Positions 7,256 through 15,764 of a stretch of DNA of 27,190 bases are shown one piece after another. The position numbers and the translations under genes were made by a program. The first letter of the stretch is position 1, and every line of letters starts with the position of its first letter. Source of the stretch: SIG351 sp045627045 (GTDB lineage: Bacteria > Bacillota > Clostridia > HGM11327); contig JAZQMY010000066.1 of NCBI GenBank assembly GCA_045627045.1, positions 1 through 27,190 of the forward strand, in the 5' to 3' direction. The notes under the pieces were generated by a model, which was not told where the DNA came from, made no database searches, and saw only the letters and a list, made by a program, of their open reading frames with translations.

Positions 7256-7288
7256 AAAAGCACACTTCATGTGAAGTGTGCTTTTTTT
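7256..7288 (+). terminator. Strong intrinsic terminator
   Basis: A 13-bp perfect stem (AAAAGCACACTTC with GAAGTGTGCTTTT), a four-base loop ATGT, and a T run. Confidence 0.92.
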
Positions 7289-7319
7289 ATGCAGAACTTC
7301 ATTAAAAACGACTTGGGTA

Positions 7320-7348
7320 TTGCAAAAAATACACTTTTATGGTACAAT
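7320..7348 (+). promoter_or_regulatory. Sigma-A promoter for the yigZ-queA-tgt-pdxY run
   Basis: TTGCAA (7320-7325), a 17-base spacer and TACAAT (7343-7348). The -10 box rules out an in-frame ATG at 7339 as the start of the next gene. The four genes downstream have no other obvious promoter and run to the terminator at 11087. Confidence 0.75.
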
Positions 7349-7383
7349 ATTATGAAAATAAAAATAACGGATTTTTCGATGCC

Positions 7384-8007
7384 ATGGATAAAGAAAGCTT
7401 TATTACTGTTTCTGAAGAGACGGAAACACAGTTTACGGAAAAGAAATCAGTATTCATATCATCCGTGTTCATTATTGAAAGCACGGATGCGGTAGATCGC
7501 ATTCTTGAGAGCATCAGAAAGAAATATCCGGATGCGACACATTATTGTTATGCATACGTTCTGAATAACGGAGCAATACAGCGTTTTTCCGACGACGGAG
7601 AGCCTTCGGGAACTGCAGGAATGCCCATTCTCAATGTCATCAATAAGCTTGGAATCACGAATGTTCTGGTGATTGTGACAAGATATTTCGGCGGCATAAA
7701 GCTTGGTGCAGGCGGCTTGGTGAGAGCATATTCACAGGGTGCGGCAGATGCATTGAGGCTTGCCGGGAAAGCGGTATTCGTCAAGGGCTCAAGGGGAACT
7801 ATTGAGACGGATTATGATGACTATTCGGCGGTGGAAAGAATGCTTATTTCAAGGGGCACTGCGGTTGAAGAGAAGACATTTTCAAACGGCGTAATAATGC
7901 AGATAGTTACAAAGGAAGAGTGGGAAGAGCTTGAGAAAGCGGTTACTGACCTCACCGGCGGCGGTGCATTATGTGAATTCAAAGAGAACGTATTTGTTAA
8001 AGAATAA
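7384..8007 (+). CDS. yigZ: YigZ/IMPACT family (UPF0029) protein
   Basis: A 207-residue protein, the usual length for the family. The two signature blocks are present: RFSDDGEPSGTAGMPILN and VIVTRYFGGIKLGAGGLVRA. The N-terminal domain resembles the RNase PH/EF-G domain IV fold of eukaryotic IMPACT, and the C-terminal part is the short alpha-beta extension. The biochemical role in bacteria is not settled; eukaryotic relatives modulate Gcn2 signalling. The start at 7384 (MDKESFITV) has only a weak AACGGA site upstream but is the first in-frame ATG after the expected transcription start near 7355. It heads a run of four same-strand genes. Confidence 0.9.
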   Translation: MDKESFITVSEETETQFTEKKSVFISSVFIIESTDAVDRILESIRKKYPDATHYCYAYVLNNGAIQRFSDDGEPSGTAGMPILNVINKLGITNVLVIVTRYFGGIKLGAGGLVRAYSQGAADALRLAGKAVFVKGSRGTIETDYDDYSAVERMLISRGTAVEEKTFSNGVIMQIVTKEEWEELEKAVTDLTGGGALCEFKENVFVKE

Positions 8008-8025
8008 AATACAGAGGATAAATAA

Positions 8026-9051
8026 ATGCAGGTAAATGATTTTGATTATTATCTTCCGGAGGAGCTGATTGCGCAGACTCCGCTGGAAAAGAGAGATGAA
8101 TCCCGTCTTCTTGTGTATAACAGAGCAGATAAGAGCATCACTCATACACAGTTCAAGAATATTATAGATTATATTTCACCAAAGGATTGTCTTGTTCTTA
8201 ACAATACAAGAGTAATTCCGGCAAGACTTCTCGGAAATAAAAAGGGAAGCGGCGGAAAGGTGGAATTCGTTCTTTTGAACAACAAGGGCGACGACAAGTG
8301 GGAAGTGCTTGTCAATCCGGGAAGAAGAATTCAGCCGGGACATATAATTGAGTTCGGCGACGGCGAGCTTACGGCAGAGGTGCTTGAGCATTGCCCGGAT
8401 GGCAACAGAATCGTTCAGTTCCACTATGACGGAATATGGCAGGAGGTTCTCGACAGAGTTGGCATTGTGCCGCTTCCGCCGTATATTCATGAGAAGCTCG
8501 CTGATAAAGAAAGATATCAGACGGTTTATACAAAAATCAATGGCTCTGCGGCGGCACCTACGGCAGGTCTGCATTTCACAAAGGAGCTTCTTGAAGAGCT
8601 TCAGAATAAGGGCGTAGGACTTGCTTATACAACGCTTCACATAGGACTCGGCACATTCAGACCCGTAAAGGTCGATAAGATCGAAGACCATGAGATGCAC
8701 AGCGAGTATTATCACATGGACGAGCAGACGGCAGAGTATATAAATGAAAGAAAGAGAAACGGCGGAAGAATTATTTCGGTAGGCACGACCTCGTGCAGAG
8801 TGCTCGAAACGGTTACGACCGATGACGGCATCGTTCATGGAGGCGAAGGAAATACCCAGATTTTTATTTATCCGGGATATAAGTTCAAGGCTGTTGACGC
8901 ACTTATTACAAACTTCCATCTCCCGAAGTCAACCTTGCTCATGCTCGTGAGCGCACTTGCCGGAAGAGAAGAAGTATTGAGATTTTATCAGGAAGCAATA
9001 GAAGAAAAATACAGATTCTTCAGCTTCGGCGATTCTTCATTTATAATGTGA
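8026..9051 (+). CDS. queA: S-adenosylmethionine:tRNA ribosyltransferase-isomerase QueA
   Basis: A 341-residue enzyme of queuosine synthesis. It transfers and isomerises the ribosyl part of S-adenosylmethionine onto preQ1 in the wobble position of GUN-anticodon tRNAs, giving epoxyqueuosine. Family blocks are clear: YYLPEELIAQTPLEKRDESRL at the N terminus, AAPTAGLHFT in the middle, and NFHLPKSTLLMLVSALAG near the C terminus. Length is typical. An AGAGGA site precedes ATG by eight bases. It is followed by tgt, which acts one step before it. The de novo preQ1 genes are not in the window, and no preQ1 riboswitch is apparent upstream. Confidence 0.97.
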   Translation: MQVNDFDYYLPEELIAQTPLEKRDESRLLVYNRADKSITHTQFKNIIDYISPKDCLVLNNTRVIPARLLGNKKGSGGKVEFVLLNNKGDDKWEVLVNPGRRIQPGHIIEFGDGELTAEVLEHCPDGNRIVQFHYDGIWQEVLDRVGIVPLPPYIHEKLADKERYQTVYTKINGSAAAPTAGLHFTKELLEELQNKGVGLAYTTLHIGLGTFRPVKVDKIEDHEMHSEYYHMDEQTAEYINERKRNGGRIISVGTTSCRVLETVTTDDGIVHGGEGNTQIFIYPGYKFKAVDALITNFHLPKSTLLMLVSALAGREEVLRFYQEAIEEKYRFFSFGDSSFIM

Positions 9052-9085
9052 TCGCAGAACATGATTTTTACGGAAAAGAAATAAT

Positions 9086-10213
9086 ATGGAATTCAACGTA
9101 CTCACTAATGACACAAAAACAGCAGCAAGAACAGGTCTGCTTAAAACAACTCACGGAGAAATACAGACACCGATTTTCATGCCTGTAGGCACGCAGGCAA
9201 CTGTAAAGGCGGTCACACATCAGCAGCTCAAGGATGTTATCAAGGCACAGATAATACTTGGTAATACTTACCATCTTTATCTTCGCCCCGGTCACAAGCT
9301 GATCGACAGAATGGGCGGACTTCATAAGTTCATGAGCTGGGATAAGCCTATTCTTACAGACAGCGGCGGCTTTCAGGTATTCTCACTTGCACACCTCAGG
9401 GAAATTAACGATGAAGGCGTCCGGTTCAGATCACATATAGACGGCTCGCTTCATTTTATAGGACCTGATCAGTCAATGGAAATACAGGAAGCCCTCGGAA
9501 GCGACATCGCGATGGTGTTCGATGAATGCACTGCCGCAGACAGTGATTATAAAACGGCACAGAAGGCTCTTGAAAGAACTACAAAGTGGGCTGAAAGATG
9601 CAAGCACGTTCACACTAGAGAGGATCAGGCGCTTTTCGGTATTATTCAGGGAAATATGTACAAGGATCTGAGAATCGAGAGTGCAAGGAGAACTGTTGAT
9701 ATCGGATTTCCCGGATATGCAATCGGAGGACTCAGTGTTGGCGAGCCCAAGCCGATAATGTATGACATGATAGAGACAATCGAGCCGTACATTCCGAAGG
9801 ATAAGCCGAGATACCTCATGGGCGTAGGCTCTCCGGACTGCCTTGTGGAAGGCGTTGCAAGAGGAATTGATATGTTTGACTGCGTTCTCGCAACAAGAAT
9901 CGGCAGAAACGGAACAGTCTTCACAAAGCACGGAAGAATGATTTTAAGGAATCTCTGCTTTGCGGAGGATCCGAGACCTATTGAAGAGGATTGCGACTGC
10001 TATACTTGCAGAAACTTCTCAAGAGCATATCTCAGACACCTTGTAAAGACAAACGAAATATTCGGCGCAAATCTTCTTTCAGTGCATAACCTGCGCTTCC
10101 TCACAAAGATGATGGAAGAAATCAGAGCTTCAATAAACAACGGAACGTTCTCCGAGTACAGAGAACAGTTCTGGGAAAACTATAAAATCAGCGATAAAGG
10201 CGGTGCGTTCTGA
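9086..10213 (+). CDS. tgt: tRNA-guanine transglycosylase Tgt
   Basis: A 375-residue enzyme that swaps guanine-34 of Asp, Asn, His and Tyr tRNAs for preQ1. LTDSGGFQVFSL carries the Asp that acts as general base; FDCVLATRIGRNGT carries the nucleophilic Asp; DCDCYTC with a later His (around SRAYLRHL to LLSVHNL) supplies the zinc site. Length is typical of bacterial Tgt. It starts 34 bases after queA; the ribosome binding site (GGAAAAG) is modest. Together they cover base exchange and side-chain building; the final epoxide reductase is not seen here. Confidence 0.97.
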   Translation: MEFNVLTNDTKTAARTGLLKTTHGEIQTPIFMPVGTQATVKAVTHQQLKDVIKAQIILGNTYHLYLRPGHKLIDRMGGLHKFMSWDKPILTDSGGFQVFSLAHLREINDEGVRFRSHIDGSLHFIGPDQSMEIQEALGSDIAMVFDECTAADSDYKTAQKALERTTKWAERCKHVHTREDQALFGIIQGNMYKDLRIESARRTVDIGFPGYAIGGLSVGEPKPIMYDMIETIEPYIPKDKPRYLMGVGSPDCLVEGVARGIDMFDCVLATRIGRNGTVFTKHGRMILRNLCFAEDPRPIEEDCDCYTCRNFSRAYLRHLVKTNEIFGANLLSVHNLRFLTKMMEEIRASINNGTFSEYREQFWENYKISDKGGAF

Positions 10214-10215
10214 CG

Positions 10216-11067
10216 ATGTACAGTGAAACAAATGACCGACAGACAAGAATTGTGGCAATACACGATATTTCATGCCTCGGAAAATGTTCTCTTACAGCGG
10301 TACTTCCTATTTTATCTGCGGCGGGAATTGAAACTGCAATAATTCCCACGGCAGTCCTCTCAACACACACGGGCGGCTTCAAAGGATTCACATTCAGGGA
10401 TCTGACGGAAGACATTATGCCTATCGTAGAGCATTGGAAACGGGAAAAGATTGATTTTGATGCAGTATATACAGGTTATCTCGGCTCATTTGAACAAATA
10501 GATATAATGAAGAGAATATTCGATATCTATGGCAGCAAGGGTGCAATCATCATGGTCGACCCTGTGATGGCAGATAACGGAAGACTATATTCGGCTTTTA
10601 CGGATGATTTCCCGAGGGGCATGAGAATGCTCTGCGAGAAAGCTGATATAATTACGCCGAATATTACGGAAGCGATACTTCTTCTCGGAGAGGAATACAA
10701 GGAAGGCCCTTATACAAGGGAGTACATTGAAGGACTTATTCAGAGGCTGACTGCTATCTGTAAGGGCAAGATCGTTCTTACGGGAGTATATTTTGACAGT
10801 AAGCAGCTCGGTGCGGCCTGCTATGATCCTGAAAAAGGAAGAATTGAATACTATCTCACGAAAAAAGAGAAGGGTATGTATCACGGGACAGGCGATGTTT
10901 TTGCAAGCGCACTTCTTTCCGAAATTCTGAACGGGAAATCACTTGAGGCTTCGACACGGACTGCAGTTGAATTTGTGGCAGAGGCTATCAGGCAGACACT
11001 CAGAACAAAGACGGATCGTTGCTACGGAGTGAATTTTGAGGCGGCACTGCCTGTATTGATAAAGTAA
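10216..11067 (+). CDS. pdxY: Pyridoxamine/pyridoxal kinase (PdxY-like)
   Basis: A 283-residue ribokinase-superfamily enzyme that phosphorylates vitamin B6 vitamers in salvage of pyridoxal phosphate. Visible motifs are HDISCLGKCSLTAVLPILS at the N terminus (substrate loop), MVDPVMADNGRLY in the middle, and YHGTGDVFASALLSEIL (GTGD anion hole with catalytic Asp) near the C terminus. It starts two bases after the tgt stop, so it is probably co-translated, although the functions are unrelated. An AAAGG at 10196-10200 could serve as its ribosome binding site. The pyridoxamine-kinase subtype is based on overall look rather than a diagnostic residue. Confidence 0.9.
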   Translation: MYSETNDRQTRIVAIHDISCLGKCSLTAVLPILSAAGIETAIIPTAVLSTHTGGFKGFTFRDLTEDIMPIVEHWKREKIDFDAVYTGYLGSFEQIDIMKRIFDIYGSKGAIIMVDPVMADNGRLYSAFTDDFPRGMRMLCEKADIITPNITEAILLLGEEYKEGPYTREYIEGLIQRLTAICKGKIVLTGVYFDSKQLGAACYDPEKGRIEYYLTKKEKGMYHGTGDVFASALLSEILNGKSLEASTRTAVEFVAEAIRQTLRTKTDRCYGVNFEAALPVLIK

Positions 11068-11086
11068 ATTATAAGTAAATGAAGAG

Positions 11087-11127
11087 AAACCGCGGGTTTG
11101 TGCGAGTGCATAAGACCTGCGGTTTTT
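11087..11127 (+). terminator. Intrinsic terminator after the pyridoxamine kinase
   Basis: An 11-bp stem (AAACCGCGGGT with ACCTGCGGTTT, one G-U pair), a loop of 17 bases, and a short T tail. Confidence 0.8.
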
Positions 11128-11284
11128 GGCATATGCGGAAGCTGAAAATTACTCGGAATGTTAAAAAACGCAATGTTAAATCATAACAAAGTGATAATAA
11201 ATAACAGTAAAAATGAAAATAAATTACGAAAAGAAAATGTGAAGTTTACACTCAACTGTTAATTCAGCTAATAAAACGGATAAA

Positions 11285-11418
11285 ACTGTCACAGTAACCT
11301 AAAAATTCATAAATCGTTAATAAATGAGCGTTTTCACTGTTTTATAGGAAAAAAACAGTGATAATAAATGCCTTTTGATTAAAAAATGACGAAAAAAAGG
11401 TCTGTTTTTTGTCATTTT
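11285..11418 (+). promoter_or_regulatory. Cluster of inverted repeats upstream of the transport operon
   Basis: The gene-free stretch 11128-11551 is AT-rich and holds three inverted repeats before the promoter. Site 1 is ACTGT-C-ACAGT at 11285-11295. Site 2 is TCACTGTTTT, eight bases, AAAACAGTGA at 11334-11361, with 10-bp perfect arms. Site 3 is AAAATGAC (11383-11390) with GTCATTTT (11411-11418), extended inward by six A-T pairs after a bulged G; it ends 14 bases before the -35 box. Sites 1 and 2 share the half-site ACTGT. These look like operator sites for a sugar-responsive regulator; no regulator gene lies beside the operon. Confidence 0.6.
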
Positions 11419-11432
11419 AATAAAAAATGTTA

Positions 11433-11462
11433 TTGACAATCAAGGGTATTTTGTGATAAAAT
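11433..11462 (+). promoter_or_regulatory. Promoter of the ABC transport operon
   Basis: TTGACA (11433-11438) and TAAAAT (11457-11462), 18 bases apart, with TGTG just upstream of the -10. A GTG at 11453 in frame with the first gene lies inside this promoter and is therefore not the start. Confidence 0.75.
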
Positions 11463-11551
11463 ATATATACGCAATGATGGGCTTACCATATCCTCATACG
11501 TATAACGTGGGGATTTTATGCTTAATCATAGTATGTAAAAGTACGGAAAGG

Positions 11552-14500
11552 ATGTGTTTATATTTGCTTAGAAACATTATCAAACACGGCAAAAAGTTTG
11601 TTGTTATTCTGACGGCGTTTGTTTTGCTCGTTTCAATGTGCTGCGTGCCATATGCTTCAGCTGCAACTCTTGCAGAGAAGTTCGGTACACCGTCAAAAGA
11701 TAACGATGAAATAAAAGCTGAAACAAAATTCAAAGGCTATTTGAGAGAGCTTGCTGAATTGAATCCGGATGCAACAGATTACAGCGGCAAGGACATAGTT
11801 CTTACACCTTCTGAGGCAAAAGTTACCGGCATGATCGGAAACAAAACCAAGGAAGAAATCAGCAGTACGGCAGTCCCGCTTGGTTCAGCCTTCGGAAAGG
11901 ACAATATCATTGTCTGGACAGAGGACTACTCAAGCTTCCAGTGGACTTTCACAGCTCCTGTAAGCGGCTTCTACCAGATTGAGATTGATTACATCAATAC
12001 TCCTTACAACAAGATCCCGGTAGGCGACGAGAAGGTTTACGAACTTGCTATCGATGCAACAAGAGAAATCGAGTTCGATGGCGAGGTTCCGTTCCTCGAG
12101 TGCAGAACACTTACATTCAAGAAGCTCTGGAAGGATGAGGCGGCTCCGGAAAAGAACAAGGTCGGCGATCAAATCGCTGCGGATCTTGTCGAGATCAGCG
12201 AATGGCAGACGTACCAGTTCAACGATCCTGACGGCTACTATGAATATCCGATAAAGATATACTTTGAAGCCGGAGAACACACTATCACACTCAATTACTC
12301 ATTGAGAGATATGTACCTCGGAAATATCACGCTGAAGGCTCCTGTTTCATATCCTTCTTATGAAGAAGTATATGCAAGCTATCCTACAAAGGATCTTACA
12401 GGCACAGACGTTTATTTCTTCCAGGCAGAGAACTTCAATTACGTTTACGGTGAAAACGGCGAGCTTCTTGAGAACGGTTACGTTTACACAAAGTCATCCA
12501 GCCTTCTCAGAAACATGGAGAGCAAGGATACAAGTACAACTCCGTTTGTGAGCGGTTACTCATGCATCAACATTGTCGGCGGTGAGTCTTCATGGTACAT
12601 GGACAGAGACACCATTACATGGAAGTTCACAGTTCCGGAGACAGGTCTTTACAAGATTTCAGTTCGTGTATGCAACAACACAACGATTGGTATGCCTGTT
12701 TACAGAAAAATTATGCTCGACGGTGATACTCCTTTTGAAGAGCTCAACACTTACAGATTCAAGTACAGCTACAATTACTATACTGAAACTCTGGGTGAAA
12801 AAGATGGCGATCCTTACTACTTCTACCTTGAAGCAGGCGAGCACATTCTCGGAATGCAGATGACAATGGGCGGTCTGGGCGATATCGCTCTTACATTCTA
12901 CGAGATGGAAGATGCGCTCAACAGGATTTCAAGAAAGATCAATAAGATCTGCGGCAGCGATCCTGATTCAAACTACAATTACAGACTTGAAGCCAGAATC
13001 CCTGAGCTTATTCCTACTGTAACAACAATCATTGAGACTTTTAAGACTATGATCGAAAACCTCAAGATTGTCTGCGAAACAGACTCTTCTGACCTTATCA
13101 ACAACATCAGCTCAAATGTTGAATCACTTGAGGAATTCGTTGAAAAGCCTGAAGACATCGTTTCAAACCTTTCAACTCTTAAAGATCTTCAGACTACTCT
13201 CGGAAGCTGGATTTCAGATCTTGAAAGCTCAACTCTTGCTGTTGACTTCATAGAGATTGCAGAGCCTAACGGCGAAGTAAGCAATCCGAAGACGAGCTTC
13301 TGGAGAGTTCTTGAAGACCTTTGGAAGTCATTCATCGTTTCATTTGAGAAGGACTACAACTCGAGCTTCACAAACACAGGTGATAAAACAAAGACTTCAA
13401 TCGAAGTATGGATGTCAAGAGACCGTGAGTATTCAGATATGATCGTTAAGCTCATGGATGGTTACTTCCTCGGCGGAGTAGACCAGAACGGCAATCCGAT
13501 TGAATACTATATCAACTTGAGACTTACTCCCGGACAGATCGGCTTCGGCGGATTTAACCTTTTCCTGCTTTCATACATGAGCGGAAACGAACCGGATATG
13601 CTTTGGAACGTAGGCGGCGGTGATGCGGTTAACTTTGCTATAAGAGGTATCGGATATAACCTCAAGCAGTTTGATGACTATGATGAAGTGGTATCAAGAT
13701 TCTGCGAGGCATCAATGATACCTGCAACATACCAAGACAACACTCACACAAGAGACGGTGTTTACCAGATTCCTGAAACAGGCGGTATGAACGTTGCGTT
13801 CTATAGAACAGACGTTTTCGAAGATATGGGCATATCGGTTCCGAATACGTGGAGCGAAGTTTACGACACAATTCTTCCTACTTTCTATCGTGAGAATTAC
13901 CAGTGGGTTCCTGAAGGCGCAGGCGTTCGTCTTATGCAGAGAAACGGTTATCCGTTCAGATGCAATAACCTTGTAACAGGCTACGATACAGACCTTTACA
14001 TGCAGTGCTTCCTTGAAGACGTTGATGACTATCAGGTATATGGTTGCGACCTTTCTATCATGACTTTCCAGTCATTCAGAAACGGTACCTGCCCTTACAT
14101 GATGGGTGATATGGGTACATACACTCAGTTGATGGTAGCAGCTCCTGAGCTTCTCGGTAAGTGGAAGATCACCCTTATTCCGGGTGAATATGATGAGCTC
14201 GGCGTTCTTAACAGAACATACGGTGCACTCGGCGGCTCCGGCTTCATGATTCTTGATACAGCTGAACATCCTGAATACTGCTGGGACCTTATCAAGTGGT
14301 GGACATCAACAGAAGTTCAGATCGAATTCGAGTACATGGTTGACGCTAAGTTCGGTCAGGCAAACAGATGGTGCAGCTCCAACATGGAAGCTTACCTTGC
14401 ATTGCCGTGGACAACTGAAGAGCGTGAAATCATCAAGGAAATGTATAAATGGTACCTCGGCTGCACAACAGTTCTTGGCAGCTATCAGCAGGACAGATAT

Positions 14501-14752
14501 GCAAACTTCGCTAACAACCAGGTTCTTATTCAGGGCTTGAATGCAAGAGACTCTATCGAGCAGATGGTTCAGTACATCAATCCTGAGCTCGTAAGAAAGC
14601 AGCTCCAGTACGATATCGAGCCTGCTTCTGAAGAGGAAATTGCAAAGATGGAATATGACATTTCAGCTATCACATTGCTCTCAAATTACAGAGCACAGAG
14701 AGAAGCTGCATTGGCTAAATTAAAAGAACAAGAGGAAGGAGAAGCAAAATAA
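11552..14752 (+). CDS. Large exported sugar-binding protein with two N-terminal beta-sandwich repeats
   Basis: About 1066 residues, over twice a normal solute-binding protein. A signal peptide (about residues 1-37) ends in PYASA. There is no clean lipobox, unlike most Gram-positive binding proteins. Residues about 75-263 and 288-453 are two diverged copies of one domain: both contain W-x-F-T-x-P-x-x-G-x-Y, a DG-x-x-PF strand and a x-EAGEH turn, suggesting carbohydrate-binding-like modules. A helical linker (454-600) leads to a family-1 extracellular solute-binding domain (about 613-1013; GGMNVAFYRTDVFEDMGI, FMILDTAEHPEYCWDLIKWW). It probably delivers glycans to the permeases downstream. The start is ATG 11552, or TTG 11564, which is better spaced (11 bases) from AAAGGA. 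Its stop overlaps the next ATG by one base. Confidence 0.85.
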   Translation: MCLYLLRNIIKHGKKFVVILTAFVLLVSMCCVPYASAATLAEKFGTPSKDNDEIKAETKFKGYLRELAELNPDATDYSGKDIVLTPSEAKVTGMIGNKTKEEISSTAVPLGSAFGKDNIIVWTEDYSSFQWTFTAPVSGFYQIEIDYINTPYNKIPVGDEKVYELAIDATREIEFDGEVPFLECRTLTFKKLWKDEAAPEKNKVGDQIAADLVEISEWQTYQFNDPDGYYEYPIKIYFEAGEHTITLNYSLRDMYLGNITLKAPVSYPSYEEVYASYPTKDLTGTDVYFFQAENFNYVYGENGELLENGYVYTKSSSLLRNMESKDTSTTPFVSGYSCINIVGGESSWYMDRDTITWKFTVPETGLYKISVRVCNNTTIGMPVYRKIMLDGDTPFEELNTYRFKYSYNYYTETLGEKDGDPYYFYLEAGEHILGMQMTMGGLGDIALTFYEMEDALNRISRKINKICGSDPDSNYNYRLEARIPELIPTVTTIIETFKTMIENLKIVCETDSSDLINNISSNVESLEEFVEKPEDIVSNLSTLKDLQTTLGSWISDLESSTLAVDFIEIAEPNGEVSNPKTSFWRVLEDLWKSFIVSFEKDYNSSFTNTGDKTKTSIEVWMSRDREYSDMIVKLMDGYFLGGVDQNGNPIEYYINLRLTPGQIGFGGFNLFLLSYMSGNEPDMLWNVGGGDAVNFAIRGIGYNLKQFDDYDEVVSRFCEASMIPATYQDNTHTRDGVYQIPETGGMNVAFYRTDVFEDMGISVPNTWSEVYDTILPTFYRENYQWVPEGAGVRLMQRNGYPFRCNNLVTGYDTDLYMQCFLEDVDDYQVYGCDLSIMTFQSFRNGTCPYMMGDMGTYTQLMVAAPELLGKWKITLIPGEYDELGVLNRTYGALGGSGFMILDTAEHPEYCWDLIKWWTSTEVQIEFEYMVDAKFGQANRWCSSNMEAYLALPWTTEEREIIKEMYKWYLGCTTVLGSYQQDRYANFANNQVLIQGLNARDSIEQMVQYINPELVRKQLQYDIEPASEEEIAKMEYDISAITLLSNYRAQREAALAKLKEQEEGEAK

Positions 14753-15741
14753 TGGCTTTTGGTAAAAAGAAAAACCAGATCGAGCAGGAAGTTATTGATG
14801 ACGTAGGCGAAGGTGAGATTACCGTTGCTAAAGTCTATAATACACAGAACAAGCTCATGAAATGGTGGAACAACGTTGGTATCGGTTGGACGTTCATGCT
14901 TCCGTTCCTTGTTTTCTTCATTTTGTTTACAGTTATACCGGTACTGTCTTCACTCTGGTATTGCTGTACATACTACGACTATGTAAGACCGCCGGAATGG
15001 ACAGGTATTGAAAACTTCAGATATATGTTCCTCGAGGATGATATCTTCCCGATAGCTTTCAAGAATACATGGGTTCTCGCAGTTCTTACAGGACCTACGG
15101 CATATGTTCTTTCATTCTGCTTTGCATGGATGATTAACAACCTCAAGTATAAGTCAATCTGGGTTACTGTGTTCTACACACCTACCATGGTTTCCGGCAC
15201 AGCAGTCGGCCTTATCTGGCTTAACCTCTTTGGCGGTACTCGTCTTGGTTATCTTAACTATGCGCTTATCAAGATGGGTATGATAACCACGCCTATCCAA
15301 TGGTGCGCGACGAAAGAGTATATTATTCCTATCATCATATTGATAAGCTTGTGGCTGGGCTTGGGAGGTAACTTCCTTATCTTCTTCGCCGGCTTGCAGA
15401 ACGTTCCGAAGGATCTTTATGAAGCTGCCGCAATCGACGGCGTCGAGAACGTTTACCAGGAACTCTGGTACATCACACTTCCTCAGATGAAGCCTCAGCT
15501 TCTCTATACAGCCATTACATCAATAACCGGTGCAATGGGCGTAGGCGGTATATGTACCACTGTCGCGGGTAACCCGAGTCCTGACTACTGTGTTCACACG
15601 TTGTCCCTACACATTGGTGACTACGCCGGCGCACGACTTGAGCTTGGTTATGCCTGCGCATTGCAGCTCCTCATGTTCGTAATGACGTTCACACTCGGAC
15701 GTATTACTATGAAGCTGCTTTCAAGTAAAGATGAATTGTAA
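14752..15741 (+). CDS. Sugar ABC transporter permease (MalF/UgpA-like), pair 1
   Basis: A 329-residue membrane protein. A long hydrophilic N terminus (about 45 residues) precedes about six membrane helices, the first being WTFMLPFLVFFILFTVIPVLSSLWY. The coupling loop with the EAA signature, YEAAAIDGVENVYQELWYITLPQMKP, would contact the ATPase. This is the family of MalF/UgpA/LacF-type permeases for oligosaccharides. It overlaps the binding-protein stop by one base (TAATG) with a GAGGAAGGAG site upstream. It should form a heterodimer with the next permease. Confidence 0.93.
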   Translation: MAFGKKKNQIEQEVIDDVGEGEITVAKVYNTQNKLMKWWNNVGIGWTFMLPFLVFFILFTVIPVLSSLWYCCTYYDYVRPPEWTGIENFRYMFLEDDIFPIAFKNTWVLAVLTGPTAYVLSFCFAWMINNLKYKSIWVTVFYTPTMVSGTAVGLIWLNLFGGTRLGYLNYALIKMGMITTPIQWCATKEYIIPIIILISLWLGLGGNFLIFFAGLQNVPKDLYEAAAIDGVENVYQELWYITLPQMKPQLLYTAITSITGAMGVGGICTTVAGNPSPDYCVHTLSLHIGDYAGARLELGYACALQLLMFVMTFTLGRITMKLLSSKDEL

Positions 15742-15743
15742 TA

Positions 15744-15764
15744 AGAGGGGAGGAGATTACTATT
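15744..15764 (+). promoter_or_regulatory. Strong ribosome binding site in front of an AUU codon
   Basis: AGAGGGGAGGAG (15744-15755) is nearly perfectly complementary to the 16S 3' end and is followed six bases later by ATT (15762-15764). No ATG, GTG or TTG lies at a usable distance. The next in-frame candidate, GTG at 15792, has no spaced ribosome binding site. Confidence 0.7.

Noticed and set aside
7339..7383. Extended N terminus of the YigZ-like protein from ATG 7339
   Set aside because: The ATG precedes the -10 box, so it would not be in the transcript; from 7384 the protein has the family's normal length.
8008..8025. preQ1 riboswitch before queA
   Set aside because: Only 18 bases separate the genes, and no preQ1-type pseudoknot is seen there or upstream of 7384.
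8176..8919. Reverse-strand open frame of 247 codons
   Set aside because: It lies wholly inside queA on the other strand; its product is Cys/Arg/Ile-rich with no recognisable domain, and it lacks a ribosome binding site.
9473..9931. Reverse-strand open frame of 152 codons
   Set aside because: It is contained in tgt, which has all catalytic motifs in the forward frame.
11453..11551. Extended N terminus of the large binding protein from GTG 11453
   Set aside because: The GTG lies between the -35 and -10 boxes of the promoter, and the extension would bury the signal peptide.
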